The position numbers and the translations under genes were made by a program. From positions 1 through 34,476 of the forward strand of contig WRHL01000012.1 of assembly GCA_009783245.1 (NCBI GenBank): DNA of 34,476 bases, read 5' to 3'. The notes beneath the pieces were generated by a model, which was given only the letters and a program-made list of their open reading frames with translations, was not told the origin of the DNA and did no database searches. Numbering within the stretch: position 1 is the first letter of the stretch; each line of letters opens with the position of its first letter. Below are positions 6,385-15,812 of this stretch, in pieces. This DNA comes from Coriobacteriia bacterium. GTDB taxonomy: Bacteria; Actinomycetota; Coriobacteriia; Coriobacteriales; UBA8131.

Positions 6385-9237
6385 TTAAAACGGGTGGTGG
6401 GCCTTCTCAAAGGCCGCAGCCAGGAAATGACCGGTATAGCTTTTAGGATTGCGCGCCACATCCTCGGGTGTGCCGCAGGCTAAAAGCTCGCCGCCGCGGT
6501 CGCCACCCTCAGGGCCAAGGTCGATGATGCGGTCTGCGCACTTGATCACATCAAGGTTGTGCTCGATGACCAGCACCGTGTTGCCCTTCTCCACCAACCT
6601 CTGCAGCACGTCCAACAGCTGCCGCACGTCGTCAAAGTGCAGGCCGGTTGTGGGCTCGTCAAGGATATAGAAGGTGTTGCCGGTCTGCACGCGTTGGAGT
6701 TCGCTTGAGAGCTTCACCCGCTGCGCCTCGCCGCCAGAAAGCGTGGTCGCTGGTTGCCCAAGCTTGATGTATCCCAACCCCACGTCATACAGGGTCTGGA
6801 GTTTGCGTTTGAGCTTAGGCAGGTTCTCAAAGAAATGCAGGGCCTCCTCCACGCTCATGTCGAGCACGTCCGCAACGTTCTTCCCCTTATAGGTGATCTG
6901 CAGGGTCTCGCGGTTATAACGGTCGCCCTTGCAGACCTCACAGGGCACATAGATATCCGGCAAAAAGTGCATCTCTATCTTGATCTGCCCATCTCCCTTG
7001 CAGGCCTCGCAACGTCCTCCCGCCACGTTGAAGGAGAAGCGGCCGGGAGAATAGCCCCGTGCCTTGGACTCTGGCAATAACGAGAAGAGCGCACGCACAT
7101 CATCCCAGAGACCCACATAGGTTGCCGGGTTCGAGCGAGGTGTGCGCCCAATGGGGCTTTGGTCTATGTCTATCACCTTGTCAAGCAGGTTGACCCCTGT
7201 AAGCTTCTCATACGGGCCAACCCGCTTATGCGAGCGGTGGATGCGGTTGGTCAACGCCGGAGCCAGCGTGTCGGTGATCAGCGAGGACTTGCCGGATCCA
7301 GAGACACCCGTCACCACCGTCAAAGCGCCCAACTCTATCTCAACATCAAGGTCCTTGAGGTTGTTCTCGCGGGCGCCGGTGATCTGGATGACTCCCCTAC
7401 CCGGTTCGCGACGCATTTCCGGTATGGGTATCTCACGGCGACCGGACAGATAATCCGCTGTCAGGGAGCCCTCTGCCCTCAGTATGGTATCAGGCGCCCC
7501 CTGCGCGATGATGCTGCCACCGTGCTCTCCGGCGCCTGGGCCTATATCTATGACGTGGTCGGCGCTCCGGATGGTCTCCTCGTCGTGCTCCACCACTATG
7601 ACCGTGTTGCCCAGGTCGCGCAGGCGCTCAAGCGTGGCGATGAGGCGGGCATTGTCGCGTTGATGCAACCCAATGGAGGGCTCGTCAAGGATGTAGAGCA
7701 CGCCCATGAGGCCAGCGCCTATCTGCGTGGCAAGACGGATACGCTGCGCCTCTCCCCCCGACAATGTCGCGGTGGTCCGGTCCAACGTGAGGTAGTCAAG
7801 TCCCACATCCACCAAGAAGCGCAGGCGTTCGCGGATCTCCTTGATGACCCGCCCACCGATCTGTTCTTCTCGTTCGCTGAGACTGAGCCCCTCGAAGAAC
7901 TCCAGGCTGTCACGCGCGGAGTACTTGGTGACCTCATGGATGTTCTTACCTCCAACGGTCACTGCCAGTATCTCGGGTTTCAGGCGGGCGCCACCGCAGT
8001 CGCCACAAGGGGCGATGGAGAAGTACTCCTCAAAGCGCGCCTTCTGCGATTCGCTGGTTGTCTCCTCATAGCGGTTGTTGGTTGCCTTGACCAGGCCCTG
8101 GAAAGTGATGGACCAGTGTGTGTCGCGCCCGTCGCGGGTCACATACTCAACGCGGACCCGCTCATTCCCCAGCCCATAGAGGAAGGCGTCCTGGATATGC
8201 CGCGGGTAGTCCTCAAAGGGTGTGTCGGCACTAACCCCCAGGTGCTTGGCCACTGACGTGAGCACCTGTGGCCAATAGTTACTAGCTGTTGTGAAGACAA
8301 CCCAGGCCCCATCCGCCAGCGAGAGCGAGGGGTCTGGGATGATGAGCATGGGATCGACATCATGGGTGAAACCGAGGCCCAGGCAGGAGGGGCAGGCGCC
8401 GTAGGGGGCGTTGAAGCTGAAGTCGCGCGGCTCCAGGTCATCGAGGGAGTGTCCATGAACAGGGCAGGCAAGCGCTAAGGAGAAGCCCTCCTCCAGCTCA
8501 GGAAGCCCTTCTTGCTCATCCGCAAGCAGCTGGACTATGACGTTGCCCTCGGCCAAGCGTGTTGCGGTCTCCACCGCCTCAGCAAGCCGTGTTGTGGCGT
8601 CTGACTTGATGACGATTCGGTCGACCAGTACCTCGATATCATGCTTGAACTTCTTGTCGAGGTCTATCTTCTCAGCCAGCTGGCGCACCTCGCCGTCCAC
8701 GCGTACGCGGGCGAAGCCTTCTTTATGCAGGTCAGCGAAGAGCTTACCGAACTCGCCCTTACGGCCGCGGACTATGGGGGCAAGCAGATAGGCCCTTCTA
8801 CCCGCGCCCATCTCGATGATTCTGTCGACCACCTGGTCGGTGGTCTGGCGGATGATCTCACGCCCGCATTCCGGGCAGTGCGGGATGCCTATGCGCGCGA
8901 AGAGCAGCCGCAGGTAGTCATAGATCTCGGTGACAGTGCCCACGGTTGAGCGCGGATTCTTGGAGGTGGTCTTCTGGTCGATGGATACCGCCGGCGACAG
9001 GCCGTCTATGTGGTCGACATCGGGTTTGTTCATCTGTCCCAGGAACTGGCGGGCATAGGCAGAGAGCGACTCCACGTAACGCCGCTGTCCTTCTGCGTAG
9101 ATGGTGTCAAAGGCAAGCGAGCTCTTACCACTGCCTGAAAGACCGGTGATGACCACCAGCCTGTCACGGGGTATGGTGACATTGATATTCTTCAGGTTAT
9201 GCTCGCGTGCCCCGCGAATGACTATCGAGTCCTGCAA
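6385..9237 (-). CDS. uvrA: UvrABC excinuclease subunit A
   Basis: 950 aa, full length. The damage-recognition ATPase of nucleotide excision repair, it loads UvrB on lesions as a dimer. Two ABC modules are visible: Walker [10 protein letters not shown] near residue 32 and GVSGSGKSS in the second half, signatures TLSGGEAQR in both, and Walker [10 protein letters not shown] and LDEPTTGLH. Zinc modules include CPECG near residue 120, a CPSCLG site, and the second-module pair [19 protein letters not shown]. Translation starts at TTG (9237), chosen because the family motif [14 protein letters not shown] follows at once, GGGAG lies 6 bases upstream, and no in-frame ATG exists earlier. It has its own promoter and shows no LexA box. 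Confidence 0.97.
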   Translation of the reverse strand: MQDSIVIRGAREHNLKNINVTIPRDRLVVITGLSGSGKSSLAFDTIYAEGQRRYVESLSAYARQFLGQMNKPDVDHIDGLSPAVSIDQKTTSKNPRSTVGTVTEIYDYLRLLFARIGIPHCPECGREIIRQTTDQVVDRIIEMGAGRRAYLLAPIVRGRKGEFGKLFADLHKEGFARVRVDGEVRQLAEKIDLDKKFKHDIEVLVDRIVIKSDATTRLAEAVETATRLAEGNVIVQLLADEQEGLPELEEGFSLALACPVHGHSLDDLEPRDFSFNAPYGACPSCLGLGFTHDVDPMLIIPDPSLSLADGAWVVFTTASNYWPQVLTSVAKHLGVSADTPFEDYPRHIQDAFLYGLGNERVRVEYVTRDGRDTHWSITFQGLVKATNNRYEETTSESQKARFEEYFSIAPCGDCGGARLKPEILAVTVGGKNIHEVTKYSARDSLEFFEGLSLSEREEQIGGRVIKEIRERLRFLVDVGLDYLTLDRTTATLSGGEAQRIRLATQIGAGLMGVLYILDEPSIGLHQRDNARLIATLERLRDLGNTVIVVEHDEETIRSADHVIDIGPGAGEHGGSIIAQGAPDTILRAEGSLTADYLSGRREIPIPEMRREPGRGVIQITGARENNLKDLDVEIELGALTVVTGVSGSGKSSLITDTLAPALTNRIHRSHKRVGPYEKLTGVNLLDKVIDIDQSPIGRTPRSNPATYVGLWDDVRALFSLLPESKARGYSPGRFSFNVAGGRCEACKGDGQIKIEMHFLPDIYVPCEVCKGDRYNRETLQITYKGKNVADVLDMSVEEALHFFENLPKLKRKLQTLYDVGLGYIKLGQPATTLSGGEAQRVKLSSELQRVQTGNTFYILDEPTTGLHFDDVRQLLDVLQRLVEKGNTVLVIEHNLDVIKCADRIIDLGPEGGDRGGELLACGTPEDVARNPKSYTGHFLAAAFEKAHHPF

Positions 9238-9278
9238 ATCCGCTCCCGTTGTGTGTGCTGATTTTTACACAATCTCCC

Positions 9279-9306
9279 ATTATAGCGGAAGAGCGGTGGT
9301 GGTCAG
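9279..9306 (-). promoter_or_regulatory. uvrA promoter
   Basis: On the minus strand a perfect TATAAT (9284-9279) lies 16 bases downstream of CTGACC (9306-9301, 4/6 to TTGACA). Transcription would begin about 35 bases before the uvrA TTG. The -35 overlaps the stop region of the upstream MFS gene. No GAAC-N4-GTTC box is present. Confidence 0.65.
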
Positions 9307-10550
9307 TTCTCAGGAGTTGATTCTGACTGTTGGTCTCCAGGTTTTGTCCTACTTACGCGCAGGACGATGAGCAGGTTGATGAGGAGAAGGAGCGTGGTAG
9401 CAAAGAAGATATAGGGGAAAGCCAGCATGCCGGCGATGCTCGCCCCTAATAAGGGGCCTACTACCAGGCCTATGGATTGCGAGCTCTGATTCAACGCGAA
9501 GATCCTGCCTATGGCTTCCTTGGGGGTATTACGGCTGAGCAGAGCCTGTACGCAGGGGGTCAGGGCAGCGTTTCCCACACCGATAAGCAGGCGAAGCGCC
9601 GTGAAAAGCCAGATGGAGGTGATCAATCCCATGGGTATGAAGATCAATGCCGAGAAACCCAGGCCAAAGAGCAGGACTTTCTGTGTGCCGATACGGTCGC
9701 CTAGCGCACCCAGACGTGGCGCGGCGAAGATAGTGGTAACGCCGGGAGCTGCTGCTACAATACCACTCCACAGTTCGACACTCTCTCCTTCTGGCAGGAT
9801 ATCGCGCACATACAGCGAGAGTATCGGGTTGATAGCTGAATTGGCCAACATGATTATCAGTGTTGTAAGGAACATCCCCAGAATCAGCTGAGGATTATCG
9901 ATTATCCTGAAGGCCGTCTTTATCGAGACCTCCTGTCCCTTGCTGACAGGGGTGAAGTCCTCCTTTATCAAGAACAGGGTCAGGAAGAAGGCGGCGCCGA
10001 TTATCCCTCCGGTAGTGAAGAATATCTGGGCATAGCCTGCGAAGGTGACCACAAACGCGCCAAGGAGCGGGCCTACCAGCATACCGCCGACGTTCGCCGT
10101 GTTCATGGTGCCAAGTACCCGCCCTGATTCCTCTTTTGGCGTCTGTACGGCTATCAATGCGATTGCGTTGACAAGATACCCGGAGAGGATCCCGAATACC
10201 GCTCGCAGAGCCAGAAACGCCCAGATACTCGTAACGAACCCTGTTGCCGAGATGATGATGGACATACCAAGGCTGGCCCTCAGCAGCATGGGTTTTTGGC
10301 CATAGCGATCGGCAAGACGGCCCCAGAGAGGCGCAATCAAAGCCTGCATCAGAAATGGGGCAGAGGCAATGATCCCACTCCAAAACGCTAATTCCTGCCT
10401 GGTGAAATCACTCAGTGTGTCTATGAACAGCGGAATGAACGGGACGATCATGGACATGCCGACACCCGTTGCGAAACAGCCGATCCAGAGCACGATGAGA
10501 TTCCGTTTGTAGAACGGCATTTGATTGGAACCCGTTTGTGGGCTCAGCAT
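9303..10550 (-). CDS. major facilitator superfamily drug exporter, DHA1 type
   Basis: 415 aa with about 12 hydrophobic membrane segments. Motif A between TM2 and TM3 is clear ([11 protein letters not shown]) and is echoed in the second half ([12 protein letters not shown]); a motif C-like stretch is [12 protein letters not shown]. This fits proton-driven multidrug exporters such as MdtG and its Gram-positive relatives, but the substrate cannot be read from sequence. The start at 10550 overlaps the pgeF stop (shared bases 10544-10550) and is preceded by GGGG, which suggests translational coupling; an ATG at 10520 is the alternative. It is the last gene of proS-pgeF-MFS. Confidence 0.88.
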   Translation of the reverse strand: MLSPQTGSNQMPFYKRNLIVLWIGCFATGVGMSMIVPFIPLFIDTLSDFTRQELAFWSGIIASAPFLMQALIAPLWGRLADRYGQKPMLLRASLGMSIIISATGFVTSIWAFLALRAVFGILSGYLVNAIALIAVQTPKEESGRVLGTMNTANVGGMLVGPLLGAFVVTFAGYAQIFFTTGGIIGAAFFLTLFLIKEDFTPVSKGQEVSIKTAFRIIDNPQLILGMFLTTLIIMLANSAINPILSLYVRDILPEGESVELWSGIVAAAPGVTTIFAAPRLGALGDRIGTQKVLLFGLGFSALIFIPMGLITSIWLFTALRLLIGVGNAALTPCVQALLSRNTPKEAIGRIFALNQSSQSIGLVVGPLLGASIAGMLAFPYIFFATTLLLLINLLIVLRVSRTKPGDQQSESTPEN

Positions 10551-11428
10551 GTCATCCCCACTACGGTAGCCATTCTGCCTGAGGTTGTGCCGTCGCGTCG
10601 GGCGGAATGCAGCTGGAGGCTTTGCAGGGTGGATTGAGGATGACGTGCTATGCTGGCAACGGGAAGACCCAGCGAGGTGAGGATCGCAGTTGCCGCGCCG
10701 GGCAGGTCGGCAAGCCAGTGGCCTGGTCTTGTCGGGCTGAAGAGCTGCGTGGTGACGGCAGGTCGCTCAAGCAGCGCCGTACGTGTGTCGGTGGATACCT
10801 CGTAGTCCTGCTGGGCGATGGCCGGCCCTACCCAAGCCTTCAGGGCTACAGGGTCAACGCCATAGTCTGCCTGCATGCGCTGGATGGCGCTCTCGATGAT
10901 GCCTGCGGCAAGACTGCGCCAGCCCGCGTGGAGGACAGCGACAACCCGTAGCTGTTCGCAGACGCAGATTATGGGGAGGCAGTCAGCGGTGGTGAAGGCC
11001 ACAGCGTGGCCCGGTGTTGTGAGGATGGCGCCGTCAGCATGGGGAGACGGGAATGGGGAGGTTTGGAACTGTGGGTCTGTACGCTGTGTTAAGCCCCCAA
11101 CAATGGAATCGCTGCCATAGATTGCCACGTCGCTCGCTTCGCTCACTCCTCGCAATGACGGGAGATTTGTCTGCTTTGAGTCTCCTCGCAATGACGGAAG
11201 CTCTGTCAAATCGACTATGGTGGCGCCGTGTTCCAGGGTGAGCCAGGTTACGGCCATGGGAGCGAGAGCGGCCTCAAGCTCACGGCGCTGGGCTTCACCT
11301 TTGCCGGCCATGAAGTCAAAACGCTCTTCCCTGTGCTCGGCGAGCGTGGTGAAAGCAAGCAGCCAAGGGAAGTTCAGGTTTGTGGGCTCAATAACAGGGA
11401 AACGTTCAGCGATAAGCTTGACGGGCAT
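10544..11428 (-). CDS. pgeF: PgeF/YfiH laccase-domain protein with repeat-derived insertion
   Basis: 294 aa, longer than the usual ~250. The family (DUF152, multicopper polyphenol oxidase domain) is linked to purine nucleoside cleavage and to keeping peptidoglycan composition correct. The metal-site residues are present: H67 in LEHG, C150 in TADCLP, and H167 in LHAGWR. Between residues ~74 and 130, where relatives have a short loop, sits an extra segment of about 40 residues carrying LPSLRG twice (77-82 and 89-94). Its DNA is the palindromic repeat at 11121-11197, in frame with no stop. The ATG lies 23 bases inside the proS 3' end, and the stop overlaps the MFS start. The insertion is probably a surface loop and the enzyme probably active, but this is untested. 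Confidence 0.9.
   Translation of the reverse strand: MPVKLIAERFPVIEPTNLNFPWLLAFTTLAEHREERFDFMAGKGEAQRRELEAALAPMAVTWLTLEHGATIVDLTELPSLRGDSKQTNLPSLRGVSEASDVAIYGSDSIVGGLTQRTDPQFQTSPFPSPHADGAILTTPGHAVAFTTADCLPIICVCEQLRVVAVLHAGWRSLAAGIIESAIQRMQADYGVDPVALKAWVGPAIAQQDYEVSTDTRTALLERPAVTTQLFSPTRPGHWLADLPGAATAILTSLGLPVASIARHPQSTLQSLQLHSARRDGTTSGRMATVVGMTC
11121..11197. repeat. dispersed palindromic repeat inserted in pgeF
   Basis: Two direct copies of CTCCTCGCAATGACGG lie at 11146-11161 and 11182-11197. The first is the end of a longer unit, 11121-11161, whose ends are inverted (ATTGC at the left, GCAAT near the right; CGTC and GACG inside) around CGCTCGCTTCGCTC. On the minus strand the core reads CGTCATTGCGAGGAG, which I recognise as the core of palindromic intergenic repeats seen in many unrelated bacterial genomes. 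Here it is inside a coding region and preserves the frame. Confidence 0.85.
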
Positions 11429-13133
11429 CTTCCACCACTGCCCTCACCTGAGAGACTATCTCAGTAAGCGGTATCTGTTGCTTCTGGCCGCTACGACGAT
11501 CTTTTAACTCCACCTCGCCTGCCTCAAGGCCGCGTTTACCCACAACTATCTGATAGGGCCAACCTATGAGGTCGGCGTCGTTGAATTTGACACCGGCACG
11601 CTCATCGCGGTCGTCGATGACCGTTTCTATACCAGCAGCGATGAGCTCTTGGGCTATGCGCAGGGAGGCCGGTTCGACCAGTTCATCGCCCAGCGCCAAG
11701 GGCAGGACTGCTACTTCGGCGGGGGCAACGCTGATGGGCCAGATGATCCCGTTCTCATCGTTATACTGCTCTACCACGGCGGCAAGCGAGCGGGTGACGC
11801 CCCAGCCATAGCAGCCCATGAGGAAGGGCTTCTCGCTGCCGTCCTCCGCCATGAAGCTGGCGCCCATGGACTCAGAATACTTGGTACCCAGCTGGAACAC
11901 CTGGCCCACTTCGATGCCGCGGGCCAGTTGCAGGGGTTTGCCGCAGGTGGGGCAGAGGTCGCCGGGCTGGGCAGTTGCCAGGTCCAGCCAGAGGTCCACG
12001 TCAAAGTCCCTGCCAGGAGCAGCGGCAGCAAAGTGGTAGTCAGGCTCATTGGCGCCGGTCACCCAGTGGGCCGTGTCCTTAAGCGATACGTCGGCTATGA
12101 CCCGCACGCCCTGCGGCAGGCCAACGGGGCCCATGAAGCCCTTAACCAGGCCGCTGTCTTGCATCTCCTCGTCGGTGAGGAAGTCAAAGCCGGGCAGGGC
12201 CTTGTCTGCCTTGAGCTCGCCCAGCTCATGGTCGCCGGGGATGAAGAGCACAGACAGCGCACCACTGGGCTCCTTGATGGCAAGCGCCTTGACCGTAGCC
12301 TTTGTGGGGATGCCCAAGAACTCCGCCAGTGCGGCGATGCTGCCCTCTATGGGAGTGTGCAGCTTCTCCAGCTCACCGGCCTTGAACACCTGGGGCTGGA
12401 TGTTTGCCTGGGCGACCTCGGTGTTGGCCGCGTAACCGCAACCACAGTAGGCAAGCTCTGCCTCGCCTACGTCTGCCAGCGCCATGAACTCCGTGGTCAC
12501 CTTGCCGCCAATCTGGCCGCTATCCGCTTCAACGGGGTAGTAGGTCAGGCCCAGGCGCTCGCAGATGCGTCCATAGGCGTTGGCCATATCATCGTAGCCC
12601 TGCTGGAGGCTCTCCTTGCTGGCATGGAAGTCATAGGCGTCCTTCATGATGAACTCGCGGCCGCGCAGCAGGCCAAAGCGGGGCCGTATCTCATCGCGGT
12701 ACTTGTTGGTGATGTGGAAGAGGGACTTGGGCAGCTCCTTGTAGCTGCGCAGCTCATTGCGGATAAGCGAGGTGATGAGCTCCTCGTGGGTGGGAGCCAG
12801 GGCAAAGGTGTTCTCATGCCGGTCGTTGAGGCGGAAGAGCTCAGGGCCGTAGTCGTCCCAGCGACCGCTTTCATGCCAGAGATCCGCGGGCTGGATGATG
12901 GACATCTGCATCTCCTGCGAGCCTATGGCGCACATCTCCTCACGCACTATCTGCTCCAGCTTCTTGAGAGCCAAAAAGCCCAGCGGGAGGAAGGAGTAGA
13001 TGCCGGAGGCGACCTTGCGCATCATGGCTGCACGGATGAGCAGGCGGTGCGAGGCGATCTCGGCATCGACGGGGTCTTCCTTGAGCGTGGGAGCGTAGAA
13101 TTGACTCATGCGAAGCAGATGCGTTGTTGACAC
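11406..13133 (-). CDS. proS: prolyl-tRNA synthetase, bacterial type with editing domain
   Basis: 575 aa class II synthetase that charges tRNA-Pro. Motif 2 region RFGLLRGREFIMKDAY and motif 3 region MGCYGWGVTRSLAAVVEQ are present, and THEELITSL matches the proline-site loop. The YbaK-like editing domain is inserted between motifs 2 and 3 (about residues 225-400, with TVKALAIKEPSGAL), followed by the C-terminal anticodon-binding domain (AEVAVLPLA...VIDDRDERAGVKF). The GTG at 13133 is chosen because AGAGAGGA precedes it at good spacing; the ATG eight codons later has none. No T-box is seen upstream. The gene overlaps pgeF by 23 bases. Confidence 0.95.
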   Translation of the reverse strand: MSTTHLLRMSQFYAPTLKEDPVDAEIASHRLLIRAAMMRKVASGIYSFLPLGFLALKKLEQIVREEMCAIGSQEMQMSIIQPADLWHESGRWDDYGPELFRLNDRHENTFALAPTHEELITSLIRNELRSYKELPKSLFHITNKYRDEIRPRFGLLRGREFIMKDAYDFHASKESLQQGYDDMANAYGRICERLGLTYYPVEADSGQIGGKVTTEFMALADVGEAELAYCGCGYAANTEVAQANIQPQVFKAGELEKLHTPIEGSIAALAEFLGIPTKATVKALAIKEPSGALSVLFIPGDHELGELKADKALPGFDFLTDEEMQDSGLVKGFMGPVGLPQGVRVIADVSLKDTAHWVTGANEPDYHFAAAAPGRDFDVDLWLDLATAQPGDLCPTCGKPLQLARGIEVGQVFQLGTKYSESMGASFMAEDGSEKPFLMGCYGWGVTRSLAAVVEQYNDENGIIWPISVAPAEVAVLPLALGDELVEPASLRIAQELIAAGIETVIDDRDERAGVKFNDADLIGWPYQIVVGKRGLEAGEVELKDRRSGQKQQIPLTEIVSQVRAVVEDARQAYR

Positions 13134-13166
13134 GTTGGTTCCTCTCTGTGTTCTTATCCGCTGACC

Positions 13167-13172
13167 ATTGTA
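13167..13172 (-). promoter_or_regulatory. candidate -10 box of proS
   Basis: TACAAT on the minus strand (5/6 to consensus), 33 bases before the GTG start. No matching -35 hexamer is evident, so the call is weak. Confidence 0.35.
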
Positions 13173-13364
13173 GCGCATGACGTGAGACGGGTGGACGGTG
13201 TGTAGTAGGACAGGGACATAATGCGGTCGGGGCACTCAGCGTTGCTACCAAGGCTCAAAGCACCGGGTCTTAGCCCAGTGTAAACTTCGCGATGAGGCAG
13301 CAGTTTGACACACAATTCAGTATTTGATAGCTTTCAATTGAAAGTGGCAAGTAGGGACAGAAAC

Positions 13365-14690
13365 ATGGGGGCTGAGATGAAAGAACCTTTAAGAACCGTA
13401 AAACTGCTTACAGCAGCCTTTGTGCTGACACTTGCCGGATTCCTCCTGTTCGCATGTCAAAACTCACCCGGTACAAGCAAGGGGCCAGAAAACGTCGGTA
13501 GTGACAATACTGTTTCAAATTCAGATGGAGGGTCTGAGAGCAGTTCTAACAATCTGGTGCTCCGAAGAGGGAACTCAACTTATTTAACTATGTACGATTT
13601 TGTCGTGGACGGCTCTACCATGGACGATTTTAACGTCAGTAGATGTGAAGCGAGGATACTGAGGATAGATGATACCGAGGGTGCACAAGCTGAAGAGATC
13701 TATCGCATCTCGATCACGGAAGAAGGCATAAATTCCATATATATACCCTCTCTTTACGTAGAGGATGACATACTCTATTTTGTCGAAGGTCTCCGCTATC
13801 TGAGAAGTGGCAGCACAGAGTACCATATTAAGATAAAATCACTCGACCTTGGTAGCAGCGACAGCGAGCCTGTTTCAATTGGACTTAAGATGAAACCAGG
13901 TGTTTCAATCCCCGAGGAACTCTTTGAAATCCTCTCAAGAGGATACAGCGATGTGGAGGGTGATATCGAAACACTCATCCTTGAAGGATTGCTTTTTGAT
14001 TCATGCCCAAAAGGGAAGTATGCCTATTCCTTCTATACAGGTCTGGGAGAGTACGAGAAACCCTTCCTCTTTGTGTTCGATATAACAAATGGTGAGATCG
14101 AGTTCAGAGAGGGACAGGAGCCCGTATCGGCAGATGTTGGCGCATCTCTCATTCTTGTTACAGATGAGTACATCTACTACGTTAAGACGGTATACAGCGA
14201 CCAGAGTCAAGGCGTATACAGGGCGGATCTTACCACCTTCATAGAAGAGGGAGAGCAGCTCTTCGCTCTTCCTTCTGGTAGCTTTATTGTAGGGGGACTT
14301 AATTACTCAGGAGTAGTGAAAACAGAGGATTCTCTCTACTATTTGTTGCACTTCTGGTCTCCCCATGCTCAAGCGGGTGAAACCGCGCTTTACCGTTTTG
14401 ATCTGGACACGAGGGAAGAAACCCTTATCGTAACCTCAATGTATCTGACTTCTTTTCAAGTATCTGGGAGTACTGTGTATTATTTCGACCCTATGAATCT
14501 TCATAGCTACGATGTGAAAAGCAAGAAGAACAAGCTACTGATAAGGGGTAGTGGGTACAATTCCATCCTTTCAGAGCCAAGTTTAACTGGTGGATGGATC
14601 TACTTCTTCTCTGAGGAGAGTTCTGAGTACGACCGTGGCTTGAAACGGGTGAAGCCAGATGCAAGTGAGTATCCAACCGATTTCCTATAA
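13365..14690 (+). CDS. large lipoprotein of unknown function, beta-propeller-like
   Basis: 441 aa. The N-terminus has a positively charged start, a hydrophobic stretch (LLTAAFVLTLAGFLLFA) and a lipobox ending FAC, followed by a Ser/Gly/Asn-rich linker of ~35 residues, so it should be lipid-anchored outside the cell. The remainder shows recurring blocks of the form D-x-I/L-Y-F/Y-V followed by a polar turn and another strand (DDILYFVEG, DEYIYYVKTVY, EDSLYYLLHF, GSTVYYFDP, GGWIYFFSEE), the pattern of DUF5050-type or TolB-like beta-propellers. No enzyme motif is visible. ATG 13365 has AGGGAC upstream; ATG 13377 is also possible. Base composition is clearly AT-richer than the flanking genes and the orientation is opposite, suggesting later acquisition. 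Confidence 0.75.
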   Translation: MGAEMKEPLRTVKLLTAAFVLTLAGFLLFACQNSPGTSKGPENVGSDNTVSNSDGGSESSSNNLVLRRGNSTYLTMYDFVVDGSTMDDFNVSRCEARILRIDDTEGAQAEEIYRISITEEGINSIYIPSLYVEDDILYFVEGLRYLRSGSTEYHIKIKSLDLGSSDSEPVSIGLKMKPGVSIPEELFEILSRGYSDVEGDIETLILEGLLFDSCPKGKYAYSFYTGLGEYEKPFLFVFDITNGEIEFREGQEPVSADVGASLILVTDEYIYYVKTVYSDQSQGVYRADLTTFIEEGEQLFALPSGSFIVGGLNYSGVVKTEDSLYYLLHFWSPHAQAGETALYRFDLDTREETLIVTSMYLTSFQVSGSTVYYFDPMNLHSYDVKSKKNKLLIRGSGYNSILSEPSLTGGWIYFFSEESSEYDRGLKRVKPDASEYPTDFL

Positions 14691-14705
14691 AGGCAGGTTG
14701 ATTAA

Positions 14706-15797
14706 CTAGTTCAGGTGGTTGATCTCTGCGAATAAAGCGTCTACAACCTGGGATTCATCAACGGTTGAGATGATCTCCCCTTGGGTGAAGAGGGCAGCCT
14801 TGCCGGCGCCACCAAAGGCAACGCCCACGTCGGCGTGGCGGGCCTCGCCTGGGCCATTCACCACACAGCCCATAACCGCCACGGAAAGTGGCTTGCGTAT
14901 CTGCCTGAGGCGCTGTTCCACCTGTGTCGCAATGCTGATGAGATCCACTTGACAGCGGCCGCAAGTGGGGCAGCTGATGAGCTCCGGTGTCAGGCGGCGC
15001 AGGCCGCAGGCCGCTAGTAGCTCCCAGGCTACGCGCACCTCCTCGACCGGATCAGCCGTCAAAGAGACGCGTAGCGTATCGCCTATGCCGTCCAACAGCA
15101 GGGTCCCCAGGGCTGCCGCAGACTTAACCGTGCCCTGCAGTGCGGTTCCCGCCTCAGTGACGCCAATGTGCAGGGGCACCTGAGGCAGTTCGCGAGACAG
15201 GAGGCGGTAGGTCCCAACCGTGGTGGTCACATCATGGGCCTTGGCCGCAAGCACCAGGTCAGAAAAGCCGCGAGCGGTGAAGTGCTCGACGAACTCCAGG
15301 GCGCTGCCGACAAGTTTCTCGGGCTGTGTCAGGTCAGCGCGCTCTGCGAAGTAGGAAGAGAGCGAGCCGGCATTCACGCCGATCCGTATGGGGATATGGG
15401 AAGCTCCGGCTGCCTCGATGATGGCGTCGACCTTCTCCCAGGAGCCTATGTTGCCTGGGTTGATGCGCAGTTTTGCAGCGCCACGTTGCGCCGCCTGGAT
15501 GGCGAGGTTGTGGTCGAAGTGGATATCAGCGACAACAGGCAGTGGCGAGGCTTCACAAATGAGACCAAAGGACTCGAGTTCAGCCTGTGAGGGGATGGCA
15601 ACGCGGACAAGCTCGCAGCCGGCCTGCTTGAGTGTGTCTATCTGGGCGAGTGAGGCCTCTACATCAAAGGTACGCGTATTGAGCATGGATTGGACCACCA
15701 CAGGCGCTCCCCCGCCGATGGTCATACCGCCAACGGATACGGGATGGGTCAGCTCGCGTGCCCTCTCAGCCTTCTTGTCTGCTGTTCTCTTTACCAT
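14706..15797 (-). CDS. ispG: 4-hydroxy-3-methylbut-2-enyl diphosphate synthase
   Basis: 363 aa. Penultimate step of the MEP isoprenoid pathway, converting ME-cPP to HMBPP with a [4Fe-4S] cluster and reductant. The N-terminal TIM barrel is shown by PVVVQSMLNTRT, LVRVAIPS, VADIHFDHNLA and KLRINPGNIG; the C-terminal reductase-like domain has the cluster cysteines in SCPTCGRC and the signature MGCVVNGPGEA. Length is normal for the two-domain bacterial form. It follows rseP by 15 bases and is the last gene of the dxr-rseP-ispG run. Confidence 0.96.
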   Translation of the reverse strand: MVKRTADKKAERARELTHPVSVGGMTIGGGAPVVVQSMLNTRTFDVEASLAQIDTLKQAGCELVRVAIPSQAELESFGLICEASPLPVVADIHFDHNLAIQAAQRGAAKLRINPGNIGSWEKVDAIIEAAGASHIPIRIGVNAGSLSSYFAERADLTQPEKLVGSALEFVEHFTARGFSDLVLAAKAHDVTTTVGTYRLLSRELPQVPLHIGVTEAGTALQGTVKSAAALGTLLLDGIGDTLRVSLTADPVEEVRVAWELLAACGLRRLTPELISCPTCGRCQVDLISIATQVEQRLRQIRKPLSVAVMGCVVNGPGEARHADVGVAFGGAGKAALFTQGEIISTVDESQVVDALFAEINHLN

Positions 15798-15812
15798 GCG
15801 TCCGATTGCCCC

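Noticed and set aside
7159-8256. 365-codon plus-strand frame
   Set aside because: Entirely antisense to uvrA; high-GC coding DNA commonly leaves such open frames.
11649-13130. 493-codon plus-strand frame
   Set aside because: Entirely antisense to proS with Leu/Val/Gly/Ala-rich translation typical of a shadow frame.
13134-13304. T-box riboswitch ahead of proS
   Set aside because: No GGGUGGNACCGCG-type antiterminator and no terminator hairpin found in the leader.
13305-13364. TTG start for the lipoprotein, coincident with a TTGACA hexamer
   Set aside because: No ribosome binding site at the TTG and the signal peptide fits the ATG at 13365 or 13377; no convincing -10 pairs with the TTGACA either.
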